Shown: positions 43,814-53,051 of the stretch, piece by piece | Position numbering within the stretch: position 1 is the stretch's first letter | How the letters are laid out: the number at the start of each line of letters is the position of its first letter | Assembly: GCF_003610785.1 (NCBI RefSeq) | Contig: NZ_RAQQ01000015.1 | Span: 124,001 to 188,000, forward strand | Length of the DNA stretch: 64,000 bases | Direction: 5' to 3' | Source of the DNA: Micromonospora globbae | GTDB lineage: Bacteria > Actinomycetota > Actinomycetes > Mycobacteriales > Micromonosporaceae | Position numbers and translations under genes: made by a program | Notes under the pieces: generated by a model | Database searches by the model: none | Seen by the model: the letters and a program-made list of their open reading frames with translations, nothing else | What the model was told of the DNA's origin: nothing

Positions 43814-46269
43814 GACAGCACCCCCACGAGGTGGCGGACGTCCGCGACCAGTCCGGGCAGGTCCGCCAGGTACGCCCCGTGCACCCCTTCCCGGCACGCC
43901 TTGTACGCGGTCACGGCCCGCGGCCCGTGCCGGCGGCTGAGCCAGCCGAGCACGTCACCGCCCCGGTCGGCGTCGTCGAACACCGCGAGGGCCACGATCG
44001 TGGCGACCCGGCGGGACGCGTCCTCGATGGCCTTCTCGATGTCGACGTGCGGCACCCCGCGCGCCACCCGCCTCCGCCAGACCGTCCGGTGGCAGGCCGC
44101 CTCGACCGCCGAGCGGCACAGCTCGGCGATCACCGGTCCGCGTACCTCGGCGGCGATCTCGTCGTTGCGCGCCAGCGCGTACGCGTCGTCGAGGTAGCGG
44201 GTCACCGGGTCCGAGCCGGTGCGCAGCGTCACCACCGACCGCTCCGCCCGGGTCACCTCGACGATCCGCGCGCGACCGAGGTCGAGCCGGCCGATCGCGT
44301 CGGGCAGCCGCGTGTCGTGCGTGAACACCACGACCTGCCGCTGCTCGGCCAGCTCGGCGAGCACCCGGGCGAGGCCGTCCACCTTGGCCGGATCCATGCT
44401 CTGCACCGGGTCGTCCACGACGACGAACCGGAACGGACTCTCCGGCGCGCAGCCGCGCGGCAGGAACGTCGCCAGACCGAGGGCGTGCATCTCGCCCTGG
44501 CTCATCACCCCGAGCGCGGTGCCGTTGTCGGCGCCGTCCACGCTCACCGGGAACACCACCCGCCGCCGGGTGTTGTTCCCCTCCAGCCTCATGGCGCCCA
44601 GCTCGACGTTGCTCTCCTGCCGCAGCTGCGACCAGATCCGCTGCGAGTGCTCCGCGAACGGCGCCAGCCGCTCGTTGCGCACGTCCGCCGCCGTGGCCTT
44701 CAACCAGCTCCGGGCCGCCTTCAGCCGGCCGAGGGTCGCCTCCCGCTCCGGCAGCCGGGCCGCGGCGTCCATCCAGGCCCGCAGCTCGGCCGCCGCCTGC
44801 CGCCAACCGGTGTCGCGCTGCCGCAGGAAATCCTCGGCGTACGCGCGGACGACCCGCGCCGCCTCCACAACCGCCGGGTACCGGGCGGTCAGATGCGCGG
44901 CCAGCTCCGCCGGCTCCCCGGGCAGCTCCCGCAGCGCCGCCACCGCCCGCCGCAGCTCGGGGACCGCCTGGCGCAGCCCGTCGAGCGGCACCTCCACGGC
45001 GTCGCCCTCGGGCACCGCCAGATCGTCGACCAGGTGCCGCGCCTGCCGCACCAGCGCGTCGAGCCGCGCGCCCGCGGCCTGCGCGGCGAGGCTGCGGTCC
45101 CGAAGCCGCACCAGGGAGGCCGCCGCCGCCGAACGCCATTCGTCGTCGAGCCGGCCCGCCGCGCACACCGGGCAGGGGCCGTCGCCGCTGTCCTCGTGGT
45201 GCTCGATGGCCAGGCGCAGCAGCTCCGCGCTGCGCAGCGCGGCCCGCGACCGCCCGCCGTCGTGCCGCCGTACCTCCGCCTCCGCGTCCACGAGCCGGGC
45301 GGCGAGGTCCGTCACCGCCTCCGGGGCCGGCACGGTGAGCCCGGCCAGCGCCCGGCACACCCGCAGCGGGCCGTCGGCGGTGACGTCGTCCGGTTCGTCG
45401 AGGATCGCGGCCAGCGCCGTCAGGTCGACCGCGCCGCGCCCCGTCAGCAGAGCGGCGGCCCGGCGGGCCCGGTCGTCGTCCACCTCGCCCAGACGCGCGG
45501 CGAGGGCGGCGCGCTGCGCGCGTACCTCCTTGACGACGCCCTCGACGGGCCGGGCGGCGGCCATCAGCCGCTGGTCAGCGTCGGTGACCGCCTCCAGGCC
45601 GAGGATCGCGGAGATCGCGTCGAAGAGCTGGCTCTGCGTGCCGGCGGCGAGCCGGCCCAGCTCGGCGGCGGTGAGGAACGGCCGGTACAGGGCCAGGGGA
45701 CGCGCCAACCCCAGCTCGGCCAGGTCCGCGTGCCGCCCCTGCTCGCTCGTGACGGACACCTCCGCGTCGGCGAGCCCCGCGCCGAGCGGCCACGACCGGG
45801 ACACCGTCACCGGCCGGGCCACCCCGTCGACCCGCAGCTGCACCTCGATCCAGCACGGGTCCGGGCTGTGCAGGTTGCGCCACCCCGTACGCCAGATGCT
45901 CGTGCGGTCCGCCCAGCGGGCGCTGTCGCCGGTCAGCGCCAGCTCGACGGCCTCCGCGAAGCTCGACTTGCCCGACCCGTTGCGACCCACGACCAGGGTG
46001 ATGCCCGGGCCCGGCCCGATCGGCAGGGTGCGCTCCGGGCCCACCCCGCGGAAACCGGCCACGGTGATCGCGGAGAGCCAGATCTGCGCCGAGGACTCCC
46101 GGTCGCCCGGGGTGTCCAGGGTCAGGCTCGGCGCGTCGCCGCGCAGGGCGGCGGCCAGGTCGTCGTCGCCGCAGAGCGCGGCGAGGACCAGCTCGGCGGT
46201 GGCGGTGGGCACGTGCTCGTCGGCGAGCCGGTTGAAGATCAGCTCGACCAGGGGATCGGTGCGGGTCAT
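43810..46269 (-). CDS. SMC/RecF-like AAA ATPase with zinc hook
   Basis: 819 residues. Walker A is GRNGSGKSSFAEAVE (95 onward) within a RecF/Rad50-like head. Two helical arms flank a CPVC zinc hook (366-369), though the coiled coils are short. The C-terminal half has the ABC signature SQGEMHALGLATFL and Walker B FVVVDDPVQSMD, followed by the switch His in VVVFTHDTRLPDAIG. The first ~60 residues form an extra helical domain. Such ATPases bind DNA ends and drive nucleases in repair or phage defence (compare Lamassu LmuB, Rad50). It is followed by an overlapping helical protein and preceded, 68 bp away, by an RNase H-like gene on the same strand. Confidence 0.82.
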   Translation of the reverse strand: MTRTDPLVELIFNRLADEHVPTATAELVLAALCGDDDLAAALRGDAPSLTLDTPGDRESSAQIWLSAITVAGFRGVGPERTLPIGPGPGITLVVGRNGSGKSSFAEAVELALTGDSARWADRTSIWRTGWRNLHSPDPCWIEVQLRVDGVARPVTVSRSWPLGAGLADAEVSVTSEQGRHADLAELGLARPLALYRPFLTAAELGRLAAGTQSQLFDAISAILGLEAVTDADQRLMAAARPVEGVVKEVRAQRAALAARLGEVDDDRARRAAALLTGRGAVDLTALAAILDEPDDVTADGPLRVCRALAGLTVPAPEAVTDLAARLVDAEAEVRRHDGGRSRAALRSAELLRLAIEHHEDSGDGPCPVCAAGRLDDEWRSAAAASLVRLRDRSLAAQAAGARLDALVRQARHLVDDLAVPEGDAVEVPLDGLRQAVPELRRAVAALRELPGEPAELAAHLTARYPAVVEAARVVRAYAEDFLRQRDTGWRQAAAELRAWMDAAARLPEREATLGRLKAARSWLKATAADVRNERLAPFAEHSQRIWSQLRQESNVELGAMRLEGNNTRRRVVFPVSVDGADNGTALGVMSQGEMHALGLATFLPRGCAPESPFRFVVVDDPVQSMDPAKVDGLARVLAELAEQRQVVVFTHDTRLPDAIGRLDLGRARIVEVTRAERSVVTLRTGSDPVTRYLDDAYALARNDEIAAEVRGPVIAELCRSAVEAACHRTVWRRRVARGVPHVDIEKAIEDASRRVATIVALAVFDDADRGGDVLGWLSRRHGPRAVTAYKACREGVHGAYLADLPGLVADVRHLVGVLS

Positions 46270-46337
46270 GAGACCTCCGGCTGACGTGGGCGGGGGAGGA
46301 CTTGGGGGCGTGGGCCGGTCCGCTCGTGGTGGTGGTG

Positions 46338-47159
46338 TCAGGCCGCCAGCGCGTGCCAGTCGCGCAGGAACGCCTCGACGAGGCCGTGCGCCCGCTCGCG
46401 TACGTCGAACCGCTCCTCGACGCGGCGGCGTGCCATGTGCGCGAGGCCGTCGGCGGCCTCGTTGAGACAGTGGTAGGCGTGCGCCTTGACGTGGGTGAAC
46501 ATCAGGTCAGGGCGCCCGGCCACCAGCTCGGCGAGCCGCACCAGTGTCGGCTTCATCCCGGAACGGCGGGGGCGCAGGTCGTAGCCGGCGGGCATGGACT
46601 CCGTCTCGCCGCCCTGCCAGCGGTGCAGGAAGGCCAGCGCCGGCACGGAGTCCACGAGCACGGTCATGCCGGCCGGCGGCGTGTCGTACGCGGTGAGCAG
46701 GAACTCGACCGCCCGCAGCTCGCTGACCAGCACCCGCGAGCAGCCGGTCGGATCGCCCCGCCCCGACCGGCGGCCGCGCAGACCGTACCGGCCGTCGCTG
46801 GCGACGTACCCGATCCCGCCGGCACGCCCCTTCCAGCTGGCGTCGGTCGCGGCGATCACCGGCCCGGACGCCGCCGCCCAGCGGCGGACCTGCCCACGGC
46901 CCGGCTGGTGCGCGGACTCGTGGTGCGGCCGGCAGGCCAGGTCGTGGCGGGCGGCGAGCCGCTCGGCGGTGTCGAGCAGGCGTGCCGCCTCGCCGAACTC
47001 GTCGTAGCGGGCGGCCGTCAGCGCCAGCCGGACGGCGTCGCCGATCGTGGTGCAGGACTCGCAACACCGCGGCCTGACGTAGGTGCGCAGGGCGAGGACG
47101 CGGTCGTGCAGGGGAGCGGGGAGCAGCTCCAGGGCGCGAAGGAACTCGTCGGGACGCAC
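46338..47159 (-). CDS. RNase H-like nuclease
   Basis: 273 residues from a GTG at 47159 behind AGGAGGTG. Residues 1-90 are helical with a Cys cluster (RCCESC, 31-36) and His-rich CRPHHESAH. The second half is an RNase H fold with all four acidic positions: Asp106 in ATDASWKGRAGGIGYV, Glu147 in LVSELRAVEF, Asp170 in VLVDSVPALAF and Asp237 in LNEAADGLAH. It probably cuts RNA in RNA-DNA hybrids or structured nucleic acid. Linkage to an SMC-like ATPase suggests a shared nucleic-acid processing or defence role. Confidence 0.78.
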   Translation of the reverse strand: MRPDEFLRALELLPAPLHDRVLALRTYVRPRCCESCTTIGDAVRLALTAARYDEFGEAARLLDTAERLAARHDLACRPHHESAHQPGRGQVRRWAAASGPVIAATDASWKGRAGGIGYVASDGRYGLRGRRSGRGDPTGCSRVLVSELRAVEFLLTAYDTPPAGMTVLVDSVPALAFLHRWQGGETESMPAGYDLRPRRSGMKPTLVRLAELVAGRPDLMFTHVKAHAYHCLNEAADGLAHMARRRVEERFDVRERAHGLVEAFLRDWHALAA

Positions 47160-47244
47160 GGCACCTCCTGACGTGTCGTGACGGGTGGTGGAGGGGGCAG
47201 GACGTGGTGGCGGATGCCGGCCACGGTGGTGCGGTGCGGTGCGG

Positions 47245-47286
47245 CCGATGCCGATGCCGATGCCGATGCCGATGCCGATGCCGATG
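47245..47286. repeat. Hexanucleotide tandem repeat (CCGATG)7
   Basis: Seven perfect copies of CCGATG fill 42 bp between the lipid-anchored-type gene (stop at 47299) and the RNase H-like gene (start at 47159, minus strand). They lie about 85 bp upstream of the latter's start. Slippage at such a repeat could change promoter spacing. Confidence 0.85.
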
Positions 47287-47298
47287 CCGGTGGCGGGA

Positions 47299-48222
47299 TC
47301 AGGCCGGGGCGATCGTCCAGTTGCCGTCGGCGGTGATCTGGACGAGGGCGGGAGCGGACAACGGCCGCACCCCGGAGTAGGCGCCGATCTCGTTGACCAG
47401 TAGGCCTCCCTCTCCCGTCTCGAGTGAGTAGGCGTGGACGGCGAAGTTGGAGTCGCCCCGACGGTGCGTGATCTTGGCGGCGGTGGCGTCGCCACCCAGC
47501 ACCACCACGTCGTCGCCGGTGCCCGAGGCCTTCCCGGTCGGGGCTTTGGTGGCCAGCTGGTCGACGGACCCGATCGTCAGGGTCCACGAGCCGCTCGCCT
47601 CGATCTCGAACTGGGTGGTCAGCGAGCCGTCCTCCAGGTTGATCCACCGCTTGCCGCTGTACGCGCCGATCTCGTTGACGAGCAGCCCGTCTCCGTCGCT
47701 CCGCAGCACCGTGTTGCTCGTGCACTTGCAGGTGAACTTCACGACGGCCAGGTCGGTCAGCTCGCGGATGCGTACGACGTCGTCGCCGCGTCCCTTGATG
47801 ACCTTCGGCTTGGGGGTGGGCGGTGCCGTGGTGGGCGTGGGCTCCGTCGTCGCCGGGGCGGCCGACGTGGGCGCCACCGTGGTCGGCGCCGCGGTCGTCG
47901 GTGCCGCGGCGGTGGTGGGTGCGGCGGCGCTGGGGCTCGTCGAGATGGCGGCGCTGGGCGTCGGCTCACCATCGTCGTCCCCGCTGATCGCGTTGATGGC
48001 GGCGCCTCCGCAACAGAGCGCGACGACGAGGGCGGCGCCCCCGACGACGAGGGCACGGGCGTTGGACTTCGTGGGACGGGCCGCGTTCGGCGGGGCGGGG
48101 AAACCCGGGGCCGGATGCTGAGGCGCCGTCGGACCCGGCGGGAAGGCGGGCGACGGCTGCGGCGGCACGCCGGCCTGGTGGGTGCCCTGGTCGGGCGTCA
48201 GGGGGACGTTCGGGTCGCTCAC
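47299..48222 (-). CDS. Membrane-anchored protein with two copies of a beta domain
   Basis: 307 residues. A Pro-rich cytosolic N-terminus (residues 1-50) is followed by one membrane helix (about 57-78, ALVVGGAALVVALCCGGAA), a Thr/Ala/Pro linker, and two related extracytoplasmic repeats. Both start with GDDVV, both contain the identical GLLVNEIGAYSG, and both end in a Trp-containing strand (GSWTLTIGS and GNWTIAP). The duplication is clear by eye. I do not know the function; a role in surface binding or envelope sensing is possible. Confidence 0.75.
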   Translation of the reverse strand: MSDPNVPLTPDQGTHQAGVPPQPSPAFPPGPTAPQHPAPGFPAPPNAARPTKSNARALVVGGAALVVALCCGGAAINAISGDDDGEPTPSAAISTSPSAAAPTTAAAPTTAAPTTVAPTSAAPATTEPTPTTAPPTPKPKVIKGRGDDVVRIRELTDLAVVKFTCKCTSNTVLRSDGDGLLVNEIGAYSGKRWINLEDGSLTTQFEIEASGSWTLTIGSVDQLATKAPTGKASGTGDDVVVLGGDATAAKITHRRGDSNFAVHAYSLETGEGGLLVNEIGAYSGVRPLSAPALVQITADGNWTIAPA

Positions 48223-48261
48223 GGCGTTCTCCTCGTTCTCCTCGTGTGAACAGGGGGAGGC

Positions 48262-48285
48262 GGGGCGGGCGGTGACGCCCGCCCC
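48262..48285 (-). terminator. 10-bp terminator hairpin
   Basis: GGGGCGGGCG and CGCCCGCCCC pair around GTGA, 15 bp beyond the stop of the lipoprotein gene at 48301. Confidence 0.7.
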
Positions 48286-48300
48286 GGGACGGGTGGTCGA

Positions 48301-48834
48301 TCAGGAGAGGGAGACCTCGACGCCGCCGGAGAACGGCGAGTCGTGCAGCTCGAGCTTGGCGAGCTTGGCCTTCTTGGGGATGTCGAAGACGAGGACGCCG
48401 GTCACCTGGTTGCCAGGGTTGATCTCGTTGAACAGGGTCTGCTGGTCCTTGTTGGCGTAGATCGCGGCCTCGGAGTCCGTGGAGTACTCGGTGCCGTCCG
48501 CGGCGTACGCCTTCTGGCTGCTGTCGACGAGGGTCTGCGGCTCCTTGCCGATGTTCTTCACGTTGACCGTGATGAGGCAGAACTGGCCCTGGGCCTTGTC
48601 GCCGATCAGATCGCTACCGACCTTGGCGACGCCGCACTTTGACGACTTCACCGTGAACTCGAACTTGCCGTCCCGGGCCGCCTGGCCGATCTTCGCGGTC
48701 TTCGCCGCCTTCTCGTCGCCCTTGGCCCCGCCCTCGTCGCTGCTGGAGCTGCTCGCGTTGTCGGTGGCGCCGGCGCCGCAGCCCAGGGCGACGACGGCGG
48801 TGGCGAAGAGAGCGAGGGTCGTGGTCTTGCGCAT
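48301..48834 (-). CDS. DUF4352-type lipoprotein
   Basis: 177 residues from the ATG at 48834 behind AGGAGAAG. The lipoprotein signal is MRKTTTLALFATAVVALGCG with Cys19 as lipid site. A Ser/Glu/Lys-rich tether leads to an immunoglobulin-like domain (FEFTVKSSKCGVAKVG, FCLITVNVKNIGKEPQTL, GVLVFDIPKKAKL) that matches the DUF4352/telomeric-repeat-binding-like fold with a paired Cys. It sits on the outer face of the membrane. A sigma-70-like promoter is visible upstream at 48928-48956. Confidence 0.82.
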   Translation of the reverse strand: MRKTTTLALFATAVVALGCGAGATDNASSSSSDEGGAKGDEKAAKTAKIGQAARDGKFEFTVKSSKCGVAKVGSDLIGDKAQGQFCLITVNVKNIGKEPQTLVDSSQKAYAADGTEYSTDSEAAIYANKDQQTLFNEINPGNQVTGVLVFDIPKKAKLAKLELHDSPFSGGVEVSLS

Positions 48835-48927
48835 TGGCTTCTCCTGAGTGGGGTGTGGCATCGCCCAGCGACGCCGCAGGGGGATGAACAGTGATCGCGC
48901 CGCATCACGTGGAGCGAAAGCAACGCC

Positions 48928-48964
48928 AGTAAAGCATCGCGTGAAAACACTGTCAATCGCGATG
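48928..48964 (-). promoter_or_regulatory. Consensus promoter with overlapping inverted repeat
   Basis: Read on the minus strand: TTGACA (48951-48956), a 17-bp spacer, then TTTACT (48928-48933). CATCGCG (48935-48941) and CGCGATG (48958-48964) form an inverted repeat that brackets the -35 box, the position of a repressor operator. It should drive the lipoprotein gene with an ~85-nt leader. Confidence 0.6.
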
Positions 48965-49025
48965 TTGCCATGAATGGCCGGCTGCCCTAGGGTTGCGGTG
49001 ACCGGCCGTCAACCGAGGAGTCGAC

Positions 49026-50969
49026 ATGCCACAGGTCACCGCCGCGGAGATCTCCCGCATGGCCGGCGTCAGCCGGGCGACCGTCAGCAACTGGCGCCGC
49101 CGCCACGCCGACTTCCCGTCACCCTCTGGCGGGACTGAGACGAGCCCGGCGTACGACCTGGACGCGGTCCGTTCCTGGCTCAGCGCGCGAGGTCAGCTGC
49201 CTGCCGAGACGCCGGCGGAGGATCTGCGAGCGGCTCTGCGTGAACGCCCAGATACGGCGGAACCGACACGCCTGCTACCGCTCGTGCTCGCGGCGCAGCG
49301 GCTCGACCCTGCGAACCTCGGCAGGACCCTGGACCTGCCCGACGAGGACCTGATCCGGCGTGCCACCGACCTTGCGGGAGGCGCGGTGGCGTACGGCCGT
49401 GACGACGCGATGGCGCTGCGGGCGCTGCTGCGGTGCGTGCGAGCCGGCGGCGCCCTGGTGGCCGCCGACATTCTCGCCGAGCGAGGCACCGACGATTCGA
49501 CAGGTACGTACCGAACGCCGGCGGCGGTGGCGGATCTGATGGCCGATCTGCTGCCCGGCGCCGACGGGGACTTCCCCTCCGACGTGTACGACCCGGCCTG
49601 CGGAATCGGCGGGCTGCTTGCCGCAGCTGCCCGGCATGGGGCTCGCCGGCTGTATGGGCAGGATCTGCTGCCCGCCCAGGCGGCGCAGGCCGCGACCCGG
49701 CTCGGTCTGCAACACCGCCACGCGAAAGCCGACATCCGCAGTGGCGACAGCCTGCGCGACGACGCTTTCCCGGACCTGGGGGCCGGCGCAGTGCTGTGCA
49801 ACCCCCCGTACGGGAACCGCGACTGGGGCCAGGAGGCCCTCGCGTACGACCCGCGTTGGGCCTATGGCCTGCCACCCAAAGGTGAGCCCGAGCTGGCCTG
49901 GGTCCAGCACTGCCTCGCACACCTCGCACCCGGTGGTCGTGCAGTCCTGCTGATGCCTCCCGCGACCGCCGAACGCACCTCCGGCCGCCGCATCAGAGCG
50001 GAGCTGGTGAGGAGTCGGGCGCTCCGGGCGGTGATCGCGCTGCCGGCGGGGGCTGCACCACCCCCGCACGTCGGCCTGAACCTGTGGGTCCTGACGCGAC
50101 CGGATGGCGAATCTCAGACGGCACCGGACACCGTGCTCTTCGTCGACGCCGCCGGACCAGGCCGGCAGGGCTGGGACAACGTCCGCGAGGCCGTGGTCAG
50201 CGCCTGGACGGCGTACGGGAAAGGGGTGTTCGAGGCCGTCCCCTCCGTGGCGCGGGCGGTGCCGGTCGTCGACCTGCTCGCCGGGCCGACGGACCTCGCT
50301 CCGGCCCGGCACGTTCAGTCGGTCACGACGGCCATCCGGCCCGCAGACCACATGCGGCAGGTACGGCGCCAGCGCGCCGAGCTGCGACACGCGGCGGACG
50401 CACTGATTAGCGTGACGGAGCGGGGTGAACGGTGGACCGCCTCCGGCAAACAACCGCAAACCTGGCGCACGACTGCGGTCGCGGACTTGCTCCGAGGCGG
50501 GGCGTTGGCATTGCTGCGTGCTGTTCCCTCCGGTCGGGCGGCCACTCTCGACTCGGACGTCGAGATCCGCGCGGGGGATGTCATCCTGCCGGAGCTGTTC
50601 GCCCGGCCGTACCGCGCCCGCGTCGCCGATGCCGCCGACGATGGCCGACCGCTGGGCCGGCAGCATCTCCTGCTCCGCCCCGACCCGCAGCGCCTGGATC
50701 CGTGGTTCCTCGCGGGCTTCCTCAGCGCGGAGGAGAACGTCAACGCGGCCGCCACCGGGAGCACGATCGTGCGAGTCGATGTCCGCCGGCTGCAGGTGCC
50801 GGTCATGACGCTGGCCGACCAGCAACGGTACGGGCGCGCGTTCCGGCAGGTGCAGGAGTTACGCGACGCGGCCGACACGGTGAGCCGGCTCGCCGAGGAG
50901 GCCGCCGACGCCCTCGGCGTCGGCCTGACCGGCGGAGCGCTGCTTCCACCGGACGAGGAGCAGCCGTGA
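49026..50969 (+). CDS. N6-adenine DNA methylase with N-terminal HTH
   Basis: 647 residues. It begins with a helix-turn-helix (VTAAEISRMAGVSRATVSNW). The methylase core has motif I DPACGIGGLLAAAARHG (189 onward) and motif IV NPPY (259-262, VLCNPPYGNRDW). The C-terminal ~200 residues look like a type I specificity half (LRGGALALLRAVPSGRA, then TGSTIVRVDVRRLQVPVM). It could methylate DNA without a separate HsdS. No restriction subunit overlaps it. It opens the defence island 120 bp before hsdM and may be a solitary or regulatory methylase. Confidence 0.85.
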   Translation: MPQVTAAEISRMAGVSRATVSNWRRRHADFPSPSGGTETSPAYDLDAVRSWLSARGQLPAETPAEDLRAALRERPDTAEPTRLLPLVLAAQRLDPANLGRTLDLPDEDLIRRATDLAGGAVAYGRDDAMALRALLRCVRAGGALVAADILAERGTDDSTGTYRTPAAVADLMADLLPGADGDFPSDVYDPACGIGGLLAAAARHGARRLYGQDLLPAQAAQAATRLGLQHRHAKADIRSGDSLRDDAFPDLGAGAVLCNPPYGNRDWGQEALAYDPRWAYGLPPKGEPELAWVQHCLAHLAPGGRAVLLMPPATAERTSGRRIRAELVRSRALRAVIALPAGAAPPPHVGLNLWVLTRPDGESQTAPDTVLFVDAAGPGRQGWDNVREAVVSAWTAYGKGVFEAVPSVARAVPVVDLLAGPTDLAPARHVQSVTTAIRPADHMRQVRRQRAELRHAADALISVTERGERWTASGKQPQTWRTTAVADLLRGGALALLRAVPSGRAATLDSDVEIRAGDVILPELFARPYRARVADAADDGRPLGRQHLLLRPDPQRLDPWFLAGFLSAEENVNAAATGSTIVRVDVRRLQVPVMTLADQQRYGRAFRQVQELRDAADTVSRLAEEAADALGVGLTGGALLPPDEEQP

Positions 50970-51089
50970 CCGATGTTGCGCTGCCACCATTCGCGGTGGC
51001 GTGACTACCGTAAGACTCCCCAACTGGATTGACTTTGCTGGGACCAGGGGCGCTCGCGCGCCCGACGAGTAGTGAAAGCGAGCTGTTAC

Positions 51090-53051
51090 GTGAGTACCCA
51101 CCAGAGCCTGGCCGGCTTCATCTGGTCGGTCGCCGACCTCCTGCGCGGTGACTACAAGCAGTCGGAGTACGGCAAGGTGATCCTGCCGCTGACCGTGCTG
51201 CGCCGCCTGGACTGCGTCATGGCGCCGACCAGGCAGGCGGTGTGGGATCGCGACGCCTCGCTGAAGCTCACCAACAAGGACCAGTTGCTCCGGCTCGCCG
51301 CCGGCCTGCCGTTCTACAACACGTCCAAGCAGAGCTTCGAGACCATCGGGGCGTCCGCCCCGGACGTGGCGAAGAACCTCACCGACTACATCAACGGCTT
51401 CTCGCCGAACGCCCGCGAGATCATCGACAAGTACGACTTTCACACGCAGATCGCGCGCCTGCAGTCGGCCAAGCTGCTCTATCCGGTGGTGCAGAAGTTC
51501 CGGGACATCGACCTCAGCCCGGAGCGGGTCGACAACCACCAGATGGGCTACGTCTTCGAGGAACTGATCCGGCGCTTCTCCGAAATCTCGAACGAGACCG
51601 CCGGTGAGCACTTCACCCCGCGCGAGGTCATCAAGCTCATGGTGAACCTGCTCATCGGGCCGGACAGCGGACACCTCACCGGAGCTCCGGTGATCAACGT
51701 CCTGGACCCGGCCTGCGGCACCGGCGGCATGCTCTCGGCGGCGGAGGAGGTCATCACCTCGCTCAACCCGAACGCGACGGTGCGCCTCTTCGGTCAGGAA
51801 CTGAACCCCGAGTCATACGCCATCTGCCGTTCCGACCTGATGCTCAAGGGCCAGGACCCGTCGAACATCCACCTGGGCAACTCGTTCAGCGACGACGGCC
51901 ACGAGGGCCGGCGGTTCGACTACCTGCTGGCCAACCCGCCCTTCGGGGTGGAGTGGAAGAAGGTGAAGGACGAGGTCGAGGCCGAGGCCAAGCTCGGGCA
52001 CGCGGGCCGCTTTGGCGCTGGCCTGCCGCGCATCAACGACGGCTCGTTTCTCTTCCTGCAGCACATGATCTCCAAGATGGAGTCGCCGGAGAAGGGCGGG
52101 TCCCGCATCGCCATCGTCTTCAACGGCTCGCCGCTCTTCACCGGCGCCGCGGAGTCCGGCGAGTCGAACATCCGCCGCTGGATCCTCGAGAACGACCTGC
52201 TCGAGGGCATCGTGGGCCTGCCCGACCAGCTCTTCTACAACACCGGCATCTCCACGTACTTCTGGATCCTCTCCAACCGGAAGGCCGAGAACCTCAAGCG
52301 CAAGGTGATCCTGCTCGACGCCCGGGACCAGTGGGTCAAGATGCGCAAGAGCCTCGGTGACAAGCGCAAGATGATCTCCGAGGAGCAGATCGCGTACATC
52401 ACCCGGCTCTACGGCCAGGCGCTCACCATTGCGGCGGACGAGTCGCACCCGGACCACGGCAAGGTCAAGGTCTTCCAGGCCACGGACTTCGGCTACCAGC
52501 GGATCACCGTGGAGCGGCCGCTCAAGCTCCGCTTCGAGATCACCGAGGAGACCCTTGCCGCGCTCGCGGAGAGCAAACCCCTGTCGCGGTACGCGCACCG
52601 TGACGAGCTGATCGGCGCGTTCAAGCCGCTGCTCGGCACCGTGTGGCGCACCAAGGCCGAGGCCAAGGACGCGCTCCACGCGGCGGCGGTGGCCGGTGGC
52701 GCGCTGTGGCCATCAGGTGCCGCCGGAAAGGCCATCCTGGACAGCGTCTCCATCAGCGACCCGGACGGTGAGGTGCAAAAGGTCAAGGGCGAGGTCGTCC
52801 CGGACCCGGACCTGCGCGACTACGAGAACGTCCCGCTAGCCGAGGACATCCACGAGTACTTCGAGCGCGAGGTACGGCCGCACGTCCCCGAGGCGTGGAT
52901 CGACGAGAGCAAGACAAAGATCGGGTACGAGATCCCGTTCACTCGCCACTTCTATGTGTACAAGCCGCCAAGGCCACTGGCCGAGATCGACGCCGAACTT
53001 AAGGCACTCGAAGCTGAGATTCAGGAACTCCTTACCGAGGTGACGAAGTGA
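51090..53051 (+). CDS. hsdM: Type I restriction-modification methyltransferase subunit
   Basis: 653 residues from the GTG at 51090; an earlier GTG at 51072 would add six unlike residues. It has an N-terminal HsdM helical domain (LAGFIWSVADLLRGDYKQSE), motif I DPACGTGGML (206 onward) and motif IV NPPF (282-285, in LLANPPFGVEW). The C-terminal part carries the coiled stretch expected to contact HsdS. It transfers methyl groups from SAM to adenine at the site chosen by HsdS. The stop overlaps the hsdS start (GTGA). Confidence 0.94.
   Translation: MSTHQSLAGFIWSVADLLRGDYKQSEYGKVILPLTVLRRLDCVMAPTRQAVWDRDASLKLTNKDQLLRLAAGLPFYNTSKQSFETIGASAPDVAKNLTDYINGFSPNAREIIDKYDFHTQIARLQSAKLLYPVVQKFRDIDLSPERVDNHQMGYVFEELIRRFSEISNETAGEHFTPREVIKLMVNLLIGPDSGHLTGAPVINVLDPACGTGGMLSAAEEVITSLNPNATVRLFGQELNPESYAICRSDLMLKGQDPSNIHLGNSFSDDGHEGRRFDYLLANPPFGVEWKKVKDEVEAEAKLGHAGRFGAGLPRINDGSFLFLQHMISKMESPEKGGSRIAIVFNGSPLFTGAAESGESNIRRWILENDLLEGIVGLPDQLFYNTGISTYFWILSNRKAENLKRKVILLDARDQWVKMRKSLGDKRKMISEEQIAYITRLYGQALTIAADESHPDHGKVKVFQATDFGYQRITVERPLKLRFEITEETLAALAESKPLSRYAHRDELIGAFKPLLGTVWRTKAEAKDALHAAAVAGGALWPSGAAGKAILDSVSISDPDGEVQKVKGEVVPDPDLRDYENVPLAEDIHEYFEREVRPHVPEAWIDESKTKIGYEIPFTRHFYVYKPPRPLAEIDAELKALEAEIQELLTEVTK

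Noticed and set aside
43810..46269. Assignment of the ATPase as a bona fide Lamassu LmuB
   Set aside because: Zinc hook and head motifs fit, but the partner genes differ from the LmuA/LmuC types I know, so I left it as SMC-like.
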